DNA of 64,000 nt from Gnetum montanum (GCA_015680685.1 MNCI01012628.1:884977-948976), one strand, 5' to 3'; shown: positions 11,059 to 22,826, counted from the first letter of the stretch. The notes: generated by a model from the sequence alone, not told the origin. Made by a program: numbers and translations.

Positions 11059-12016
11059 TGATGAGTGGCGAGGTACCCCTACACTCAACCATACGAAACG
11101 AGCGTAGCACGCGTTATCCGGTCGAACTCCACAGACTAAATGCCTAAACACCACAAGGAACACTTGGGGTTAATTAATCGTTGTCTTCCCAGACTTACTT
11201 GTTGTTGTCACGGTGTATGGTTAAGTAGGTCCGAGGTATATGATTTTTTTGGTATTTTCTGGTTTATCTCCTATGCTAAGGGGTGAAGGGTTGAGAGTCT
11301 AAAACTAACTCTAACTGCAACACTAAGTCCTAGCGTTAGCATCCATTCCCACTTGCCGTACACACCCTGAACTATGCAACTGTGGCTACCAAACGCTAAT
11401 CGTTACTGGGATTACCACACGTAACGCACATGCTCGAAGCGGTCGTACTGAGGCACCTAACTAACCTAAGTGTGACAAGCAGCCGATTCCTTGACTAGCC
11501 GTACACATCCGTAGATGCTCGTAATCAAGTCGTACTTGTCCCACGTTCTAGGAGGTAAGGGTGAGAGAATCTAATCGCGATGAGTAGCCGATTCCTTGGC
11601 TAGCCGTACACATTCGTCAATGCTCGTAACTAAGTCGTACTCATGTCACGTTACTAGGAAAGCAATAAATAACATTAAATAAACCTATCCATGTACTGCA
11701 AGGTTTATCCACAAAGCTCGTCTTTATTTACGTACACAACTTGCGTTCAGGTACAAAGCTGCTCGAATAAAGAACCGTTCACTTGGGGGACTCCTACTGC
11801 AGGCACATGGAAAATATTCTACCTCTGGGGTAATCAATCCGCCAGAGCTTTGCTACTTCTAGCCTAGAATGGGAAATGAGGGGAGTGCCGCCTCTTATTT
11901 ATAGACTTGGTGGCGGACCACGATATCGCGTATGCGATATCACGGGGGATGCGATATCGCGGTAGCCGTGATATCTTGTACGCGATATTACAGCTTGTGC
12001 ATATCGCATCTCATCA
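11059..12016 (-). repeat. 5' LTR of element A, with promoter
   Basis: 958 bp with ends TGATGAG/CTCATCA. On the element strand U3 starts at 12016 and holds a cluster of GATATC-centred palindromes (about 11925-12005), followed by a TATA box TATAAATAA (plus-strand TTATTTATA at 11895-11903). This LTR would drive the genomic transcript. Confidence 0.92.
11895..11903 (-). promoter_or_regulatory. TATA box of element A 5' LTR
   Basis: TATAAATAA on the element strand followed by GAGGCGGCACTCCCC, just downstream of the palindrome cluster. The same TATAAATAAGAGG block occurs at 38757 (E), 19450 and 28341 (C). Confidence 0.7.
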
Positions 12017-12740
12017 GGTTGCTACTACATCAATGTTCCCAAATCTAAAATTGAAAATGAAGGATGATTTTTAATTGGTTGATGCTACATTTTATAGAGG
12101 TATGCTTGGTTTTTTTAGGTTTCTATGTCACTCTAGTCCTAATCTTAATTATGTTAGCTCATATCATAGTAGCTTTATGTAAGAGATAAGACTCAATCAT
12201 ATGAATGCATTGAAGCATGTGATAAGGTATGTAAAAGAAACTACTAAGTTTTTCATTAAATGTGTTAAAGGAGATGGTGAATTTCATGCATTTATTTTAC
12301 TAATTAGGGAGGTGATATTAAAGAAAGAAAATCCACATCATGTGCTTCATTTTTCATGGGCCTAATACTATCTATTAAAAATCTAAGAAGCAAACTTATG
12401 TTGCATTATCTTCTTGTGAGGGTAAATTTATTTCAATGGCTAATTTTATTCAACATATTTTATGGTTAAGAAATTATTTTTACAATTTGACTTTGATGTA
12501 AAGTTTCTCATTAAAATTTTTGTTAATAATACGGCTTCTATTCAACTTTAAAGGGAGCATGTTGTCTACAAAAAACAAAGAATGTGGATAAATAATAATT
12601 TTTTATCAAATCTAAAGTAGAAAACAGAAATGTGTTATCCAAATATATTCCAACAATTGATAATTCGATGATCTTTTAGCAAAACTAATTTAACCATATA
12701 GGATTTATCATTTGATAAAATCAATTGCTTTGACAAAGGT
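12017..12740 (+). pseudogene. Copia RT C-terminus and RNase H of element F, 3' part of broken pol
   Basis: Continues the frame interrupted by element A: VATTSMFPNLKLKMKDD, then LVDATFYRGMLG, the conserved copia segment after RT, then YVSSYHSSFM and the helix NHMNALKHVIRYVKETT of the RT/RNase H linker. RNase H fragments follow, including VNNTASIQL. The frame has multiple stops. Together with 3290-4778 it shows the insertion point of A. Confidence 0.7.
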
Positions 12741-12811
12741 TGATGAAAATTCTCATGATCCTCAATGTTTAAATTCAATGATTTTGTTATCTCTTACCCT
12801 AAAGAAGGGTA

Positions 12812-14305
12812 TGCTGAAGATAGTGTCAGAGGTGTTCTCATGTTAATAACCAAATTTTCTCTCAATATTTATGTTTTATGTCATGTTTAATTTGGATTCA
12901 TGTAAGAGTTTTTAGTTTTCAAAAGTTAAGAGTCATTAGGAGTTAGTTTTTTTTTTTTTAATTTCCAAAGCTTGAAGTTTAAATTTTATTTCATGTAAGT
13001 GCAAGTACACACTTCAATTTTGTAATGGATTATTGATTTTACATGTAATACTCATCCAAGTAAAAAATTTCTAAAAAGAATAGGAGTCCTCTCCTCCATT
13101 GTAAATTTGATGAAAGCACTTTATTTCAAGTTGTAGGTGAATAGAATAAAAGAAGTATGTTGGTAATTCATTAAGTTTTTTATGTCCATTTTTCTTTCTA
13201 TTCTCTCATTCTCATAGCATGAATTTCTCACAATGAACCAAGATCCTCACAACTATTTCATTCAATTTCTCATAATTCTTTTACAATTTCTCATAATAAG
13301 AGCATAATTCTCTCATTGTCACAATTCTATTTCTTAATTCTTAGTTTATATATATCATGTTTACAAGCATTTAAATTACATATGAAGGCTAATGTTTATG
13401 TAGAAAGAATCTATTCTTTCAAATCTAAATTAGAAGTTTTTGATAATTTGAATTGGAAACTCTAGCAATAATTTCATTCATTCATTATTGTAGAGGCTTT
13501 GCATATTGGAGCATCTATCATTTTGACATTTGAATCATTGTTCTATGTTAATTTGTGAAGGTTTTGGAGAGATCTTTTAAAGTTTCTCATAATCTTCTTC
13601 CCTTCTCTCAAAATTTCAAAAGCATTTTAATGTTGTCAGCTAAAGATGTATTAAGGAGTCATTGATTTAGTATTGTTTCATAGTTTTGGACTCTTGGATT
13701 CCATATCTAATCCCTTAGAGGATTAAGCTATTATTTTTTCTTTCAAGGTTTCCATTCTTACAAGTCATTTTAAGGTTCATGTCACGAAATCATTTTTCAT
13801 ATCATTATAAATCTCATTACATGTATGTTTTTATAGGTTTATATTAGTCTCTGATGTATCATGATTATTACCAAAGTTTGGTGAAGATCTAGTTATTTGT
13901 TTTTGATTTAAGCTTGTTCTGAGTGTTTATTCTTGAAGTCGTAGGTTATATTGCTAGCCATCGATTCTAGCAATAAAGTTTAATATCATTATCCAACATA
14001 TCTATTTTCATTGATTTTATGATAAAGTTTGATATCAGTGATACTGCTACCTTGATAAAGTTCAATAACATTGATATCACTATTATGATAAAGTTCAATA
14101 AGTTTGCAGAAAATTCTAAGAATTTATCATGATCATCTCACCCTAGTGATTAAGTTACAATCATAAATAAGATATCAATTTTTAGTCATGCTAGATGAAT
14201 TCCAGTGATAGAATCAAATTTGTAAGTTATCTCTTGCCATTGGGGTTGGATATTAGGCATTTTAGTTTAGGATTTTTATTGCATATCTTTTGTTGCTAAT
14301 CTTTA
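12812..14305 (+). repeat. 3' LTR of copia element F (approximate limits)
   Basis: Follows a purine tract AAAGAAGGG (12801-12809). Its right part (13646-14305) aligns with 1361-1995. The left boundary is inferred from the purine tract and the next TG. The right boundary is inferred from alignment with the point preceding the primer site at 1998. Confidence 0.5.
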
Positions 14306-14551
14306 ATACCATCATCCATGTGAAATAGAGAAAGCATCACATTATTTGAAATCTGTATCATGATGTAGATGGGTAGCTAGCACATGATATACATTTTTAT
14401 ATGATTCTTGATGTTCTTTCTTTTAAATACCAAACATTCCACCTTGTACTATGGATCATTAAGCATCAATAACATTTTTTGGAGATGAAGCTACATTTCT
14501 ACAAGAATGGTGATTGATTTGAAAAGTTTTCCCAACACTAAATGATGATCC
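14306..14551. other. Short stretch between elements F and D
   Basis: No gene. It should be continuous with 29638 onward if D is removed, since TTCAA flanks D on both sides, so it probably belongs to the older Ty3/gypsy remnant G. No domain is recognisable. Confidence 0.4.
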
Positions 14552-14556
14552 TTCAA

Positions 14557-15132
14557 TGTGACATCCCGTTCTCAGATGTCATGGAAAACATAAAATACAT
14601 GTTATATAGGACATTATGCATAAGAAGATAATATACCAAATGTCAAATATATGTAATATTTGACATTATGTGTAAAGAAAATAACATAGAAAGTGTAGAA
14701 AGAGAAAGAAAAGAATGCTTTATTAATATGGAATAGAGTATCTAGATCATGCTTTCAAAGTATTCCTTACGGTTTTCTTCCTTTGGCATCTATCCCTTAG
14801 AGGCAATCCAACACTACCACCATGGTTAGGCTTATAACCCAACCAAAAGGAATGGCCAGTCCACCCACTTTCTGTCCTACTTCACCTAGCTCTTGTGACT
14901 TGCGTATACTAGCTCTGCCACTCCATGCTTGGCATGACCTCTAAGCTTGGGTATAAATGCCTTAGGTCAAAACCCCCAAAGGTTACCTCAAGAGACACAT
15001 TCATTATTACAATGCACCCTCTCAGGTCTCAATTACAACTTCCCTTTCGAGTCTTGTTATGATAAAAATAATCACTTGTTACGAAGAGACACCATCTTCG
15101 TTAAGTGGCAACATCATTTGGGAATGGGAACA
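14557..15132 (-). repeat. 3' LTR of element D
   Basis: Begins TGTGACATCCCG and ends GGGAACA on the plus strand, 576 bp. It is similar along its length to 19307-19329 joined to 29073-29632. Confidence 0.85.
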
Positions 15133-15139
15133 TGAAAAT

Positions 15140-15150
15140 CTACCCCCCTT
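15140..15150 (-). other. Polypurine tract of element D
   Basis: Plus-strand CTACCCCCCTT, i.e. AAGGGGGGTAG on the element strand, seven bases from the 3' LTR. Confidence 0.65.
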
Positions 15151-15609
15151 AGGTTTCATTCATCCTTGAATGAGTCCACGTTCATTATCTTCTTCCAACT
15201 CCAATGCTTCTGTTATGATCCTATGTTCTAATAATTTGATTTCTCCTTTGAACTTGAAGTTGTTTCTTGCTTTTTTTTTACAAATAAGATATATGTGAGA
15301 CAAATATGTGGAAAATTAGATATTACTTTCTTAATACGTACCTCATTTCCTAAGATAATGACATGAGGTGAATTAAAGATCTACCAACCACCAATCACCA
15401 GTCCTAACAAAGGTCACACAAAGTGCAACTTGAATATAGTTATCCACATGAAGGCAAGGCAATCCTTTATTTCCAACTTTCATTACCTTAGATATTTTTA
15501 GTTTTCTAATTAAAATATAAATTAAACAACAAAAAATAATAAGATTTATCAATAAAAGCAAGAGTGAGATACTTCCTAATCTTGATCAACCTTATGAATT
15601 GATGAAAGT

Positions 15610-16692
15610 AATTGTAATTCTGCCATAAGTGGTATATGATAGGATGGTCTTGTTCGAGATGGCAAGGCTTGATCTTGACTCTTCTCAAGTTCTTCTTTAG
15701 AAATTAACTCTAGTAACTTGGTAACTTGGGAAGAATCAAATATCGTACCAAATATAATCCAAGGTCTCAATAAAGAATGTTGTTGATCCATCCTCATTAG
15801 TCATAGCAAAGTAATTGGTAAACTATGGTTATTGATAAGCACTATCCATCAACATCATTTGTCCTTAAATTTTGGAATCTAATTTATCTCTCTAAGATTC
15901 TAAATAAGTAGAATATGGAGTGCCCAATAGAATTGTATGTTGAATTGATGGGAACATCTTCTTCAAATCAAGTTCATCTTCCAAAGATTCCTTTACACAT
16001 CCATATTTTAAGAATTGATAGACACTACTTCCAACTTTTTCATTCAAGTCTCCATAAAGAAAAATTGGAATTAGATTAGTATATATTAAACTTTCTTCTA
16101 TTTTCTTAATCAAGTATGCTTCTTGACATAGTCTAACATCTAAACATGTTGGTTTGGCAATTAAATGTGTATTGACTATGCATACACATCTTCCTAATGG
16201 AGAGAATTTTAGAATAACTACCAAGGCTATGTGATTTTTCTAAAATCTTAACTATTCTTTCTTTTCCATGATTGGAATTTCTGGAATTTCAAAAATCATA
16301 TTTTCTAAACTCCATTCAAATATTTGTATCAATTCAAACTTTGCTTCTTTATAAAAGATCGCACAACCATCCATGTTGTGATTTCTGCAATATGCTAATC
16401 TGTATGGTTCAAAAGAAGAACTTTGGAATAATCATTTTGCTTATAAATACTTTTGTATCCCATCTTTTCCAAGTCTAGTTGGAATTGGTATAGAAATTCA
16501 CATGAAAAGGCTTCTTGTAGGCATAAAACATCAGCATCTAAATCTTGTAACTTTGCTACAATGTATGAATATCAATATTCATGTCAATCCAAAGCCCATG
16601 GTGGACATAGTGGATTTTGTTTCTTGCTTTCTAAGGATCTTGCAAGCATGTTGTATGTTGCTGCTTTCATTCTCATTCTTGGATTCTCTTCT
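15610..16692 (-). pseudogene. Captured CCR4/Angel-type deadenylase (EEP domain), decayed, inside element D
   Basis: On the minus strand, fragments in the right order cover a nearly whole endonuclease/exonuclease/phosphatase domain. ATYNMLARSLESK is near 16655, followed by CPPWALD, LDADVLCLQEAF (metal-binding LQE) and LEKMGYKSIY. GCAIFYKEAKFELIQ is near 16360. CVCIVNTHLIAKP and LYGDLNEKVGSSVYQFL lie in a 110-codon frame (15892-16224). TLDYIWY is near 15755 and PSYHIPLMAEL near 15640. These match CCR4-family poly(A) nucleases. The usual SDH motif reads SYH, so a catalytic Asp is lost, and stops and frameshifts occur throughout. No clear intron separates the motifs, consistent with capture from a spliced transcript. 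A standalone processed pseudogene is the alternative. Confidence 0.8.
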
Positions 16693-17970
16693 AGGTCATT
16701 TCTCTTCATGGATATCATACACCTTTTGAAAATAAGATTATGACTATCCATGTTGTTTAGTCATTTCTGTTGATTGCAGGATGGATTGATATACGTCTTC
16801 TTGACCATTTTTGTTCATCAACTAATTCTCCAACTACTCATCAATTGAACTGATACGAATACATCAACTAAGTAATTGATTTACCACATTATCTAATTTT
16901 AGCAATATATAACTACATCATCTACTTCTTAATCACCTTTCTACCTCCTTTAAGGACACTAACTCTAGCAGTGTAACTAATGACATGCCATAGAGATCTT
17001 AAGGCTATCTTCAAAGGTTATTTTCCCAAAAAGGCATGATTAGTTATCCTTATGTTGTCAATTTTTAAGGAATATTTTCATGATATCATCAAATTATTGG
17101 ATACCCATATGATAAATCTAACCTCACCATTGAGTTCAAAAGGGTGAAAAATGTTGGAGATGACTATTCATATGCTGAAAATGGACATCGTATGCTCAAA
17201 TTATGCTAAAAATAAACTTTTGAGGGTTTTAAGGTACTATATCAGGCAAAGGGTGAAAACTAATTTTTGGAGTTTCAATGGATTAATTTAACTTTACCAT
17301 TATGTCCAAAAGGTTGAAATCTATAGGAAATAACTCTTCATTTGTTGAAAAAAGCTCCTGGAATCAAAAGTTATGGCTTCTAAGGTTGAGGACCTTTGGT
17401 ACGAAAAATGAGACTTCCTAAGAGGTCACCCATCCTAGTTCTACTCAAGGTCAAATGCACTTAATTATAGAATCTTCATTCTTGTTATTACCAAGGAACT
17501 TAATTCCATCTTAAAAATTATTTCTATGCATTTTTCACTTAAATCAACGCATCGACGACAAGAATTTTGCATTTCTCGTTAATTGATAGAAATTTTAAAA
17601 TTTCTATCGATTGTCAGAAAATTTCAAATTTCCTACTAATTGATAGAAAAATTCTTCTATCATTGGAGGCAAAGGTAGCTACTGGATAGGGATGGCAACA
17701 AGGTAGGGAATGCACACAAATGCAGCAACAAGCCCAGCAGGGACACACATGAAGTACCATGGCAGTGATAGTGCGCATCAACAATAGCTACACTAGGTAG
17801 CCCTTCCTAGGGCTCACATAGCCCTTCACAGGGCCTGTGTGGCCCATAGAAGGGTCTATGCAGCCCTTGCAAGTGCCAACGTAGTCCATCCAAGGAGGCA
17901 ACTTTGTGCACAATTTTTCAGATTCTGGTACCAAAAAGTGAGTCATTATCAATTACGTTGGAGGATGCCA
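16693..17970. other. Interior of element D without genes
   Basis: AT-rich sequence with short inverted TTTCTATCAATT-like motifs (about 17578-17660). No domain is recognisable in any frame. Confidence 0.5.
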
Positions 17971-18195
17971 AGGGTGCCTATGATCGATAGCATTGTCAAT
18001 GCTCGCAAAGCGCCAAGGGTGCTTATGATTCATGGTGCCAATGGTATCTACAAAGTACAAAGGATGCCTATGATCCATGGTGCCATCAATGCCTACAAAG
18101 CACTAGGGGTGCCTATGATTCACGGCATTGATAGTGTCTACGGAGCACCAGGGGTGCCTATGATCAACAACACCATTGATGTCTGTAGAGCACGA
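17971..18195. repeat. Minisatellite, five 45-bp units
   Basis: Five diverged units of exactly 45 bp, each beginning near AGGGTGCCTATGATC and containing a GCxAT..ATGxCTAC segment. Because 45 is divisible by three the plus-strand frame repeats 15 residues (GVPMIHG....Y.AP), which creates a spurious 131-codon ORF (17839-18234) antisense to element D. Confidence 0.85.
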
Positions 18196-19292
18196 GAAGA
18201 GTACAAAGGGCCTGATGTAGGGAGGACACAATGAAACACATAGAAGGATGGTGAAGAGTAGTAGATGATGATGCAAGAGGGCACATAGAGTGGCAAATGA
18301 CGAGTGACTATAAAACAACAAGTGTCAACAGCTTACAAAGTGATGGTTGGATGCATCATGACCACCCTTGCTACTAACCCTTAGGGTTGGCCATGGTGCT
18401 ACATGGTTGGGCCTTGTGGCCTTATCACACGATGGCACTATAGGCCCTATCGATGCCTACAATAGGGCCAATCACAGCCCACCTAAAGGGTTTGCTTTCT
18501 TTATTTTTATAAATACATAAAAACATTATTTAGGATTGACGTCAAACCTGCAACCTTCCACTTTTTTCATTTTTTTATTAAATAAATAATTTAAATTTAA
18601 ATTTTAAATTTTAAATTAAAAAAAAAACTCTCTTTTTTTTAATTTTTAAATTGCATGTAACTCGATAAACATTATATCTCCCAACCTGGAAGTCGGATTT
18701 CGACAGAATTGGTATCATTGAAATTGTCTCGACGACTACTATGCATTACACATAGTCTTAGGGTTTTAAAATGAAGTTGAATTTTCAAGATTTTTAAAAC
18801 ATTAAAGCTAGATTATTCTACCAAAATGACATTACCAAGTTGATATATAGAAGACATGATGAGTTATAAATGATGCTAAGTTACTTAGGATAGTGAGTTT
18901 AACACAACAAGATCAATTTTAGGTCATGGTTACTAACTTTTTTGGAGAGACTTAACAATGACCTTAATTAATTAACGTTTATAGTATTAAGATGGGTAAG
19001 AGTTACTTGGACCGATGTATCCTTGTCTTACCAACATCTTTTGCAATTGATGAATCTTACCAACATCTCTTGCAATTGATGAATCTTGATGAGGTGTAAT
19101 TAGATGTTCATCAGTCAATGATATTCATGAAATAATTTTGTTGGTTGGTGAAATCTAAGTCTTTTTTAGGTGTCTAATCCATTGTTAATAAACTCACTGA
19201 AATGGCTTTTCTTCTGTTGTGGCTTCATGGTTCATCAGCAAGTTTATGTTATACTTGGCCCATGGTTCTAAATGATCCTTGGCTCATGGTTT
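18196..19292. other. Leader side of element D interior
   Basis: No ORF of note. Contains an AT-homopolymer-rich block (18540-18650). It runs to the primer site at 19293. Confidence 0.5.
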
Positions 19293-19304
19293 GCTTTGAT
19301 ACCA
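19293..19304 (-). other. Primer binding site of element D (tRNA-iMet type)
   Basis: Plus-strand GCTTTGATACCA, i.e. TGGTATCAAAGC on the element strand, two bases from the 5' LTR. Confidence 0.75.
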
Positions 19305-19306
19305 AT

Positions 19307-19329
19307 TGTGACATCCTGTTCTTGGATAG
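19307..19329 (-). repeat. 5' LTR of element D, left fragment (continues at 29073-29632)
   Basis: TGTGACATCCTG... is the first 23 bp of the right LTR of D, matching 14557 onward. It is cut by element C. The remainder resumes at 29073 with GATATCATGGAAAAC, matching GATGTCATGGAAAAC in the left LTR. Confidence 0.85.
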
Positions 19330-20178
19330 TGATGAGTCATCATTTGGGTGACTGCAATATCGCGTATGTGATGCCGCAATATCGCATCTGCGATATCGCA
19401 ACCCAACCCACGATATCGCATACACGATATCGTGGCCTGTCTCCTCATCTATAAATAAGAGGTAGACAGATGAGTTAGAAATCATTAGAAAGTTGTTCAG
19501 TTTTAGTTTAAGTGTTTTTCATTTCTTTCTCTCAACCCTTTTCCTCTCTGCGTATGCCCACAGTGTGGTGAATGTAATTGTACGGCATCCTTTATTCAAG
19601 TGTGACATACTTGGACATGCACATAACCGAAAATAAAGATCAAGATTACTTCATCATTGTAGCATTCACTTAGATTAATCTTTTAATTAATTGTTATTTA
19701 CTGCTTTCCTAGTTAATATCTTCTCACCCTTAAACTCATGTTAAACGTGGAATGAGTACGACTTGACTACGAGCATTTAAGTATGACTACTTGGTAACCC
19801 AGTAGCATAACTAGGATTTGCACTTGGTAATCCTAGTGGTAGTTGTGCATGAAGTCCAAGATGTGTACGGATAATTAAGGAACGGATGCTCATCGCACTT
19901 AGGCTAGATTAGATTTTCTCACCCTCGCTCTCCAAGATTAGTTAATATTGCTTTCCACTACCTTTAGGAGTAGCATTAGGTTAGAACATCATACACCTCA
20001 CTCTAGACTAAACCATATGTGACAAAGCTAATACTAGTCCAGGTGGGAAGACAGCAAACTGTGACCTAAGGCTAACTGTCTAGATGCCAAAACTAGTCTA
20101 TCTGTGGAGTTCAACCGAATCATGCATGTAACGCTCATATTCGTATGGTTGAGTGTAGGGGTACCTCGGCACTCATCA
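19330..20178 (+). repeat. 5' LTR of element C, with promoter
   Basis: 849 bp, TGATGAGTCATC to CGGCACTCATCA. U3 (19354-19437) carries five GATATCG-type palindromes, for example GCGATATCGC near 19393, followed by TATA box TATAAATAA at 19450-19458. Confidence 0.92.
19450..19458 (+). promoter_or_regulatory. TATA box of element C 5' LTR
   Basis: TATAAATAA followed by GAGGTAGA, placed directly after the palindrome array as in the other LTRs of this family. Confidence 0.7.
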
Positions 20179-20198
20179 TTGGCACCATTGCCGGGGAC
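20179..20198 (+). other. Primer binding site of element C (tRNA-Asp type)
   Basis: TTGGCACCATTGCCGGGGAC abuts the 5' LTR and matches the Athila/Tat-type site. Confidence 0.85.
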
Positions 20199-20539
20199 GG
20201 TGCTAGTTATCTAGATTAGTTATATCATACAAGGTCGCTATAAAGGACTTAACAATATATCTGTCAGAAAAAAATAATTATTAAAAGTCACATATAAATT
20301 CACACACAATTTCACAACTATGCCTCTCCTACAAGATGATAATAATGCCACACCTAGTGAGGAAGTTCATTGAAGAACCAACGAACTATATGATGATGAA
20401 GATTGGAGTACACAACCTGAAGTGGGGGTTTCTTATAAACATGAGTGAAAGCAACGTCATCTCAACACACAAAAGCATAACTTACCCGATGACGATGAAC
20501 ACCTACTGGCCACTACAAGCCTAACGCAAATACAAGAGG

Positions 20540-21778
20540 TTGTTTAAATCTCCCGTAGGCATCATAAAGAGAGTCGTCTACCCAAGCTCGATTTAAACAA
20601 CTTTCCTAATTTTTCAGGAGGCTATGACTTAGATCCACATCAACATTTACAATCCTTCTATGATTCCTACACATGGAATAACATTGATAACGGGTGGCAA
20701 AAACTTAAGCTCTTCCCCATAACACTCGTTGGTCAAGCAAAAGTATGGTATAGATCGTTAAAACCAAATTCAATACAACGTTGGTCAACAATGGTAGAAG
20801 TCTTTAATGAAAAATATCAAACCTACACAAGAGTGTCAGCCTTGAGGAAACAAATCCAAGGATGGTAACAAGCACAACATGAACCCTTGGACATGGCCTT
20901 AGAAAGATATTATGCACTATTAAACAACTGTCTAGGCCATGGGTTTTCCGAGGAAAGGCTAATGTACCATATCATCGATGGGCTACGTAATACAACAAGA
21001 GAGACCTTAGGGATGTATGCCCAAGGTCAACTATATGAACTAAAAACCCATCAAGTCCAAGAGCTTATTAAGCAGGTAGTAAAAGAAGAAGGAGAAATGG
21101 CTAGATGGGAGAGTGTTGAAAAACATCAACGGGACCAAAATCTCAACTTAACAAAGGTCCATGATCATAAAAAGGAGAAATCAACCTATCACAAGGAGAA
21201 GAAACCATCTTTGCCAGTACAACAATCGTTAGAAGAATTTGAGGCAAAGATCAATAAGATGTTGAAATGGACATATCAAAAGTGTGGAGAATTTATTGAT
21301 ATTATTGGAGATAGAGTGTTGACAACCCAAGAAGCAGGACAAAGTATCAGTAGACAATCAGAAAGAAGGGATAAAGAAAATAAGAGCTCAACTGCCAATC
21401 ATACGTCTGAATGTAACATATGCCTGTATGATCACCCCAAGGGCCAATGCCCAATCTTGTCACATTTAGATGAGCATTGGGGACATACGTTACATCTAGA
21501 GTTCGTACAGAGATATTGTGTTCGATCACAGTGGCAACAATCCCAGTCGTGGGGGAGACCACCACTAAACTGGAGACACCCTTCGTATCATCCGAACCCA
21601 AACGCTTATCTTGTTCAACATCCTGTTTCCCCAACTGGGCCAACATACTCTATCTCGCCATATTACCATTCTCCTCAATACTACCAGCCCATGCCTTCAA
21701 CACAACCACCGCCTTATGTATCCTACACTTCTCCTCAATTTCAACATTCTCATTTTTTTCCTCCTTCTACGGCGCCAA
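20540..21778 (+). pseudogene. Gag of element C (one stop, then cut by solo LTR)
   Basis: The frame reads LDLNNFPNFSGGYDLDPHQH, then the WQKLKLFPITL..A.VWYRSL helix and RRKQIQGW-like segment, a TAA near 20866, then 309 open codons from 20887. The zinc knuckle CNICLYDHPKGQC (CX2CX3HX4C) is at about 21415 with the histidine kept, followed by a P/Y/S-rich linker. The linker frame ends at the solo LTR and resumes at 22827 (PPTVPKVS...). Confidence 0.8.
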
Positions 21779-22826
21779 TGATGAGTGGCAAGGTACCCCT
21801 ACACTCAACCATATGAAATGAGCGTAGCACGCATGATCCAGTCGAACTCCGTAGACTAAGTGCCTACACGCCCCATGGAACACTTGGGGTTAATCATTCG
21901 TTGTCTTCCCAAACTTACTTATGATTGTCATAGTGTATGGTTAAGTAAGTCCAAGGTATATGATTTTTATGGTCTTTTATGTTTTATCTCCTATGCTATT
22001 GAGGTGAAGGGTTGAGAAACTAATTACTAACTCTAACTAATGAACTAAGTCTAAATTACCTAGTTTCAGCATCCATTCCCACTTACCATACACACCCTGA
22101 ACCGATGAAACCGTGGTTACCAAACGCTAATCATTGCTAGGATCCCACGCGTAATGCACATGCTCAAAGTGGTCGTACTGAGGCACTTAACTAGGAGGAA
22201 AGGGTTGAGAAAGCTAATCTAGCCTAAGTGTGATGAGCAACCGATTCCTTGATTATCCATACACATCCTGGTGCATGAATACCACTGGGATTACCAAACG
22301 CAAATCCTAGATACACCATTGGTTTACCAAGTAGTCACACTGAGATGCTCGTAACCAAGTCGTACTCATTCCACATTGCGATGAGCATCCATTCCTTGAC
22401 TATCCATACACATCCTTAGATGCTCGTAATCAAGTCGTACTCATTCCGCATTACTAAGAGAAAGTAATAAATAACAATAAATAAAATCCTATTCCATGCA
22501 CTGTAAGGTTTATCCAGGAAGTTTGTCTTTATTTCCGTACACAACTTGTGTTCAGGTACAAGGTTACTCGAATAAACATACATTCACTTTAGGACTCCTA
22601 CTACGGGCACATGGAAAATACTCTATTTTTGGAGTGATCAAACTACCAAAGTTTCCCTACTTCTAGCCTAGGATGAGGAAACAAGGGAGAGCCACCTCTT
22701 ATTTATAGATATGACGGCGCACCGTGATATTGCGTATGCGATACCGCAAGGGACGACGCGATATCGCATGGGATGCGATATTGTGATGGCCGCAATATCG
22801 CAGCCTATGTGAATCACATCTCATCA
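21779..22826 (-). mobile_element. Solo LTR of an A/E-type element inside C
   Basis: 1048 bp with ends TGATGAGTGGCAAGG and ATCACATCTCATCA, closest to the LTRs of A. Flanked by GCCAA (21774-21778) and GCCAC (22827-22831), a near-perfect 5-bp target duplication. No interior remains, so it arose by LTR-LTR recombination. It carries degraded GATATCG palindromes at about 22730-22805. Confidence 0.88.

Larger units (their letters stand above)
4779..12016 (-). mobile_element. Complete pol-less Athila-like element A (non-autonomous LTR retrotransposon)
   Basis: Bounded by two LTRs (4779-5654 and 11059-12016) and a perfect 5-bp target duplication GGTTG (4774-4778 and 12017-12021). Read on the minus strand the order is 5' LTR, primer site for tRNA-Asp, leader, gag, proline-rich linker, protease, noncoding 3' region, polypurine tract, 3' LTR. 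Compared with element E, everything from shortly after protease to the end of integrase (about 2.9 kb) is cleanly missing, joined at a point equivalent to about 33800 and 36670 of E. It must have used proteins from a relative. The LTRs are very similar apart from one deletion of about 80 bp in the left copy, so this is one of the younger insertions. Confidence 0.93.
1361..14305 (+). mobile_element. Ty1/copia element F, decayed, split by element A
   Basis: Two diverged copies of a long LTR (1361-about 1995 and about 12812-14305) flank a copia-ordered interior: primer site, gag, protease-like motif, integrase, then the C-terminal end of RT and RNase H. Element A (4779-12016) splits it inside coding sequence. 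The RT core is absent: soon after the integrase C-terminus the frame resumes at the conserved segment normally found after RT. F is therefore a deletion derivative. Many stops and frameshifts, plus LTR divergence, make it the oldest well-delimited layer at this end. The exact outer LTR boundary on the right is uncertain by tens of bases. Confidence 0.75.

Noticed and set aside
17839-18234. 131-codon plus-strand ORF with 15-residue repeats
   Set aside because: It is the translation of the 45-bp minisatellite, antisense to element D.
19354-19437. Repeated palindromes as a CRISPR-like array
   Set aside because: Units are short, irregularly spaced, lie within LTR promoters and recur in every family member of a plant genome.
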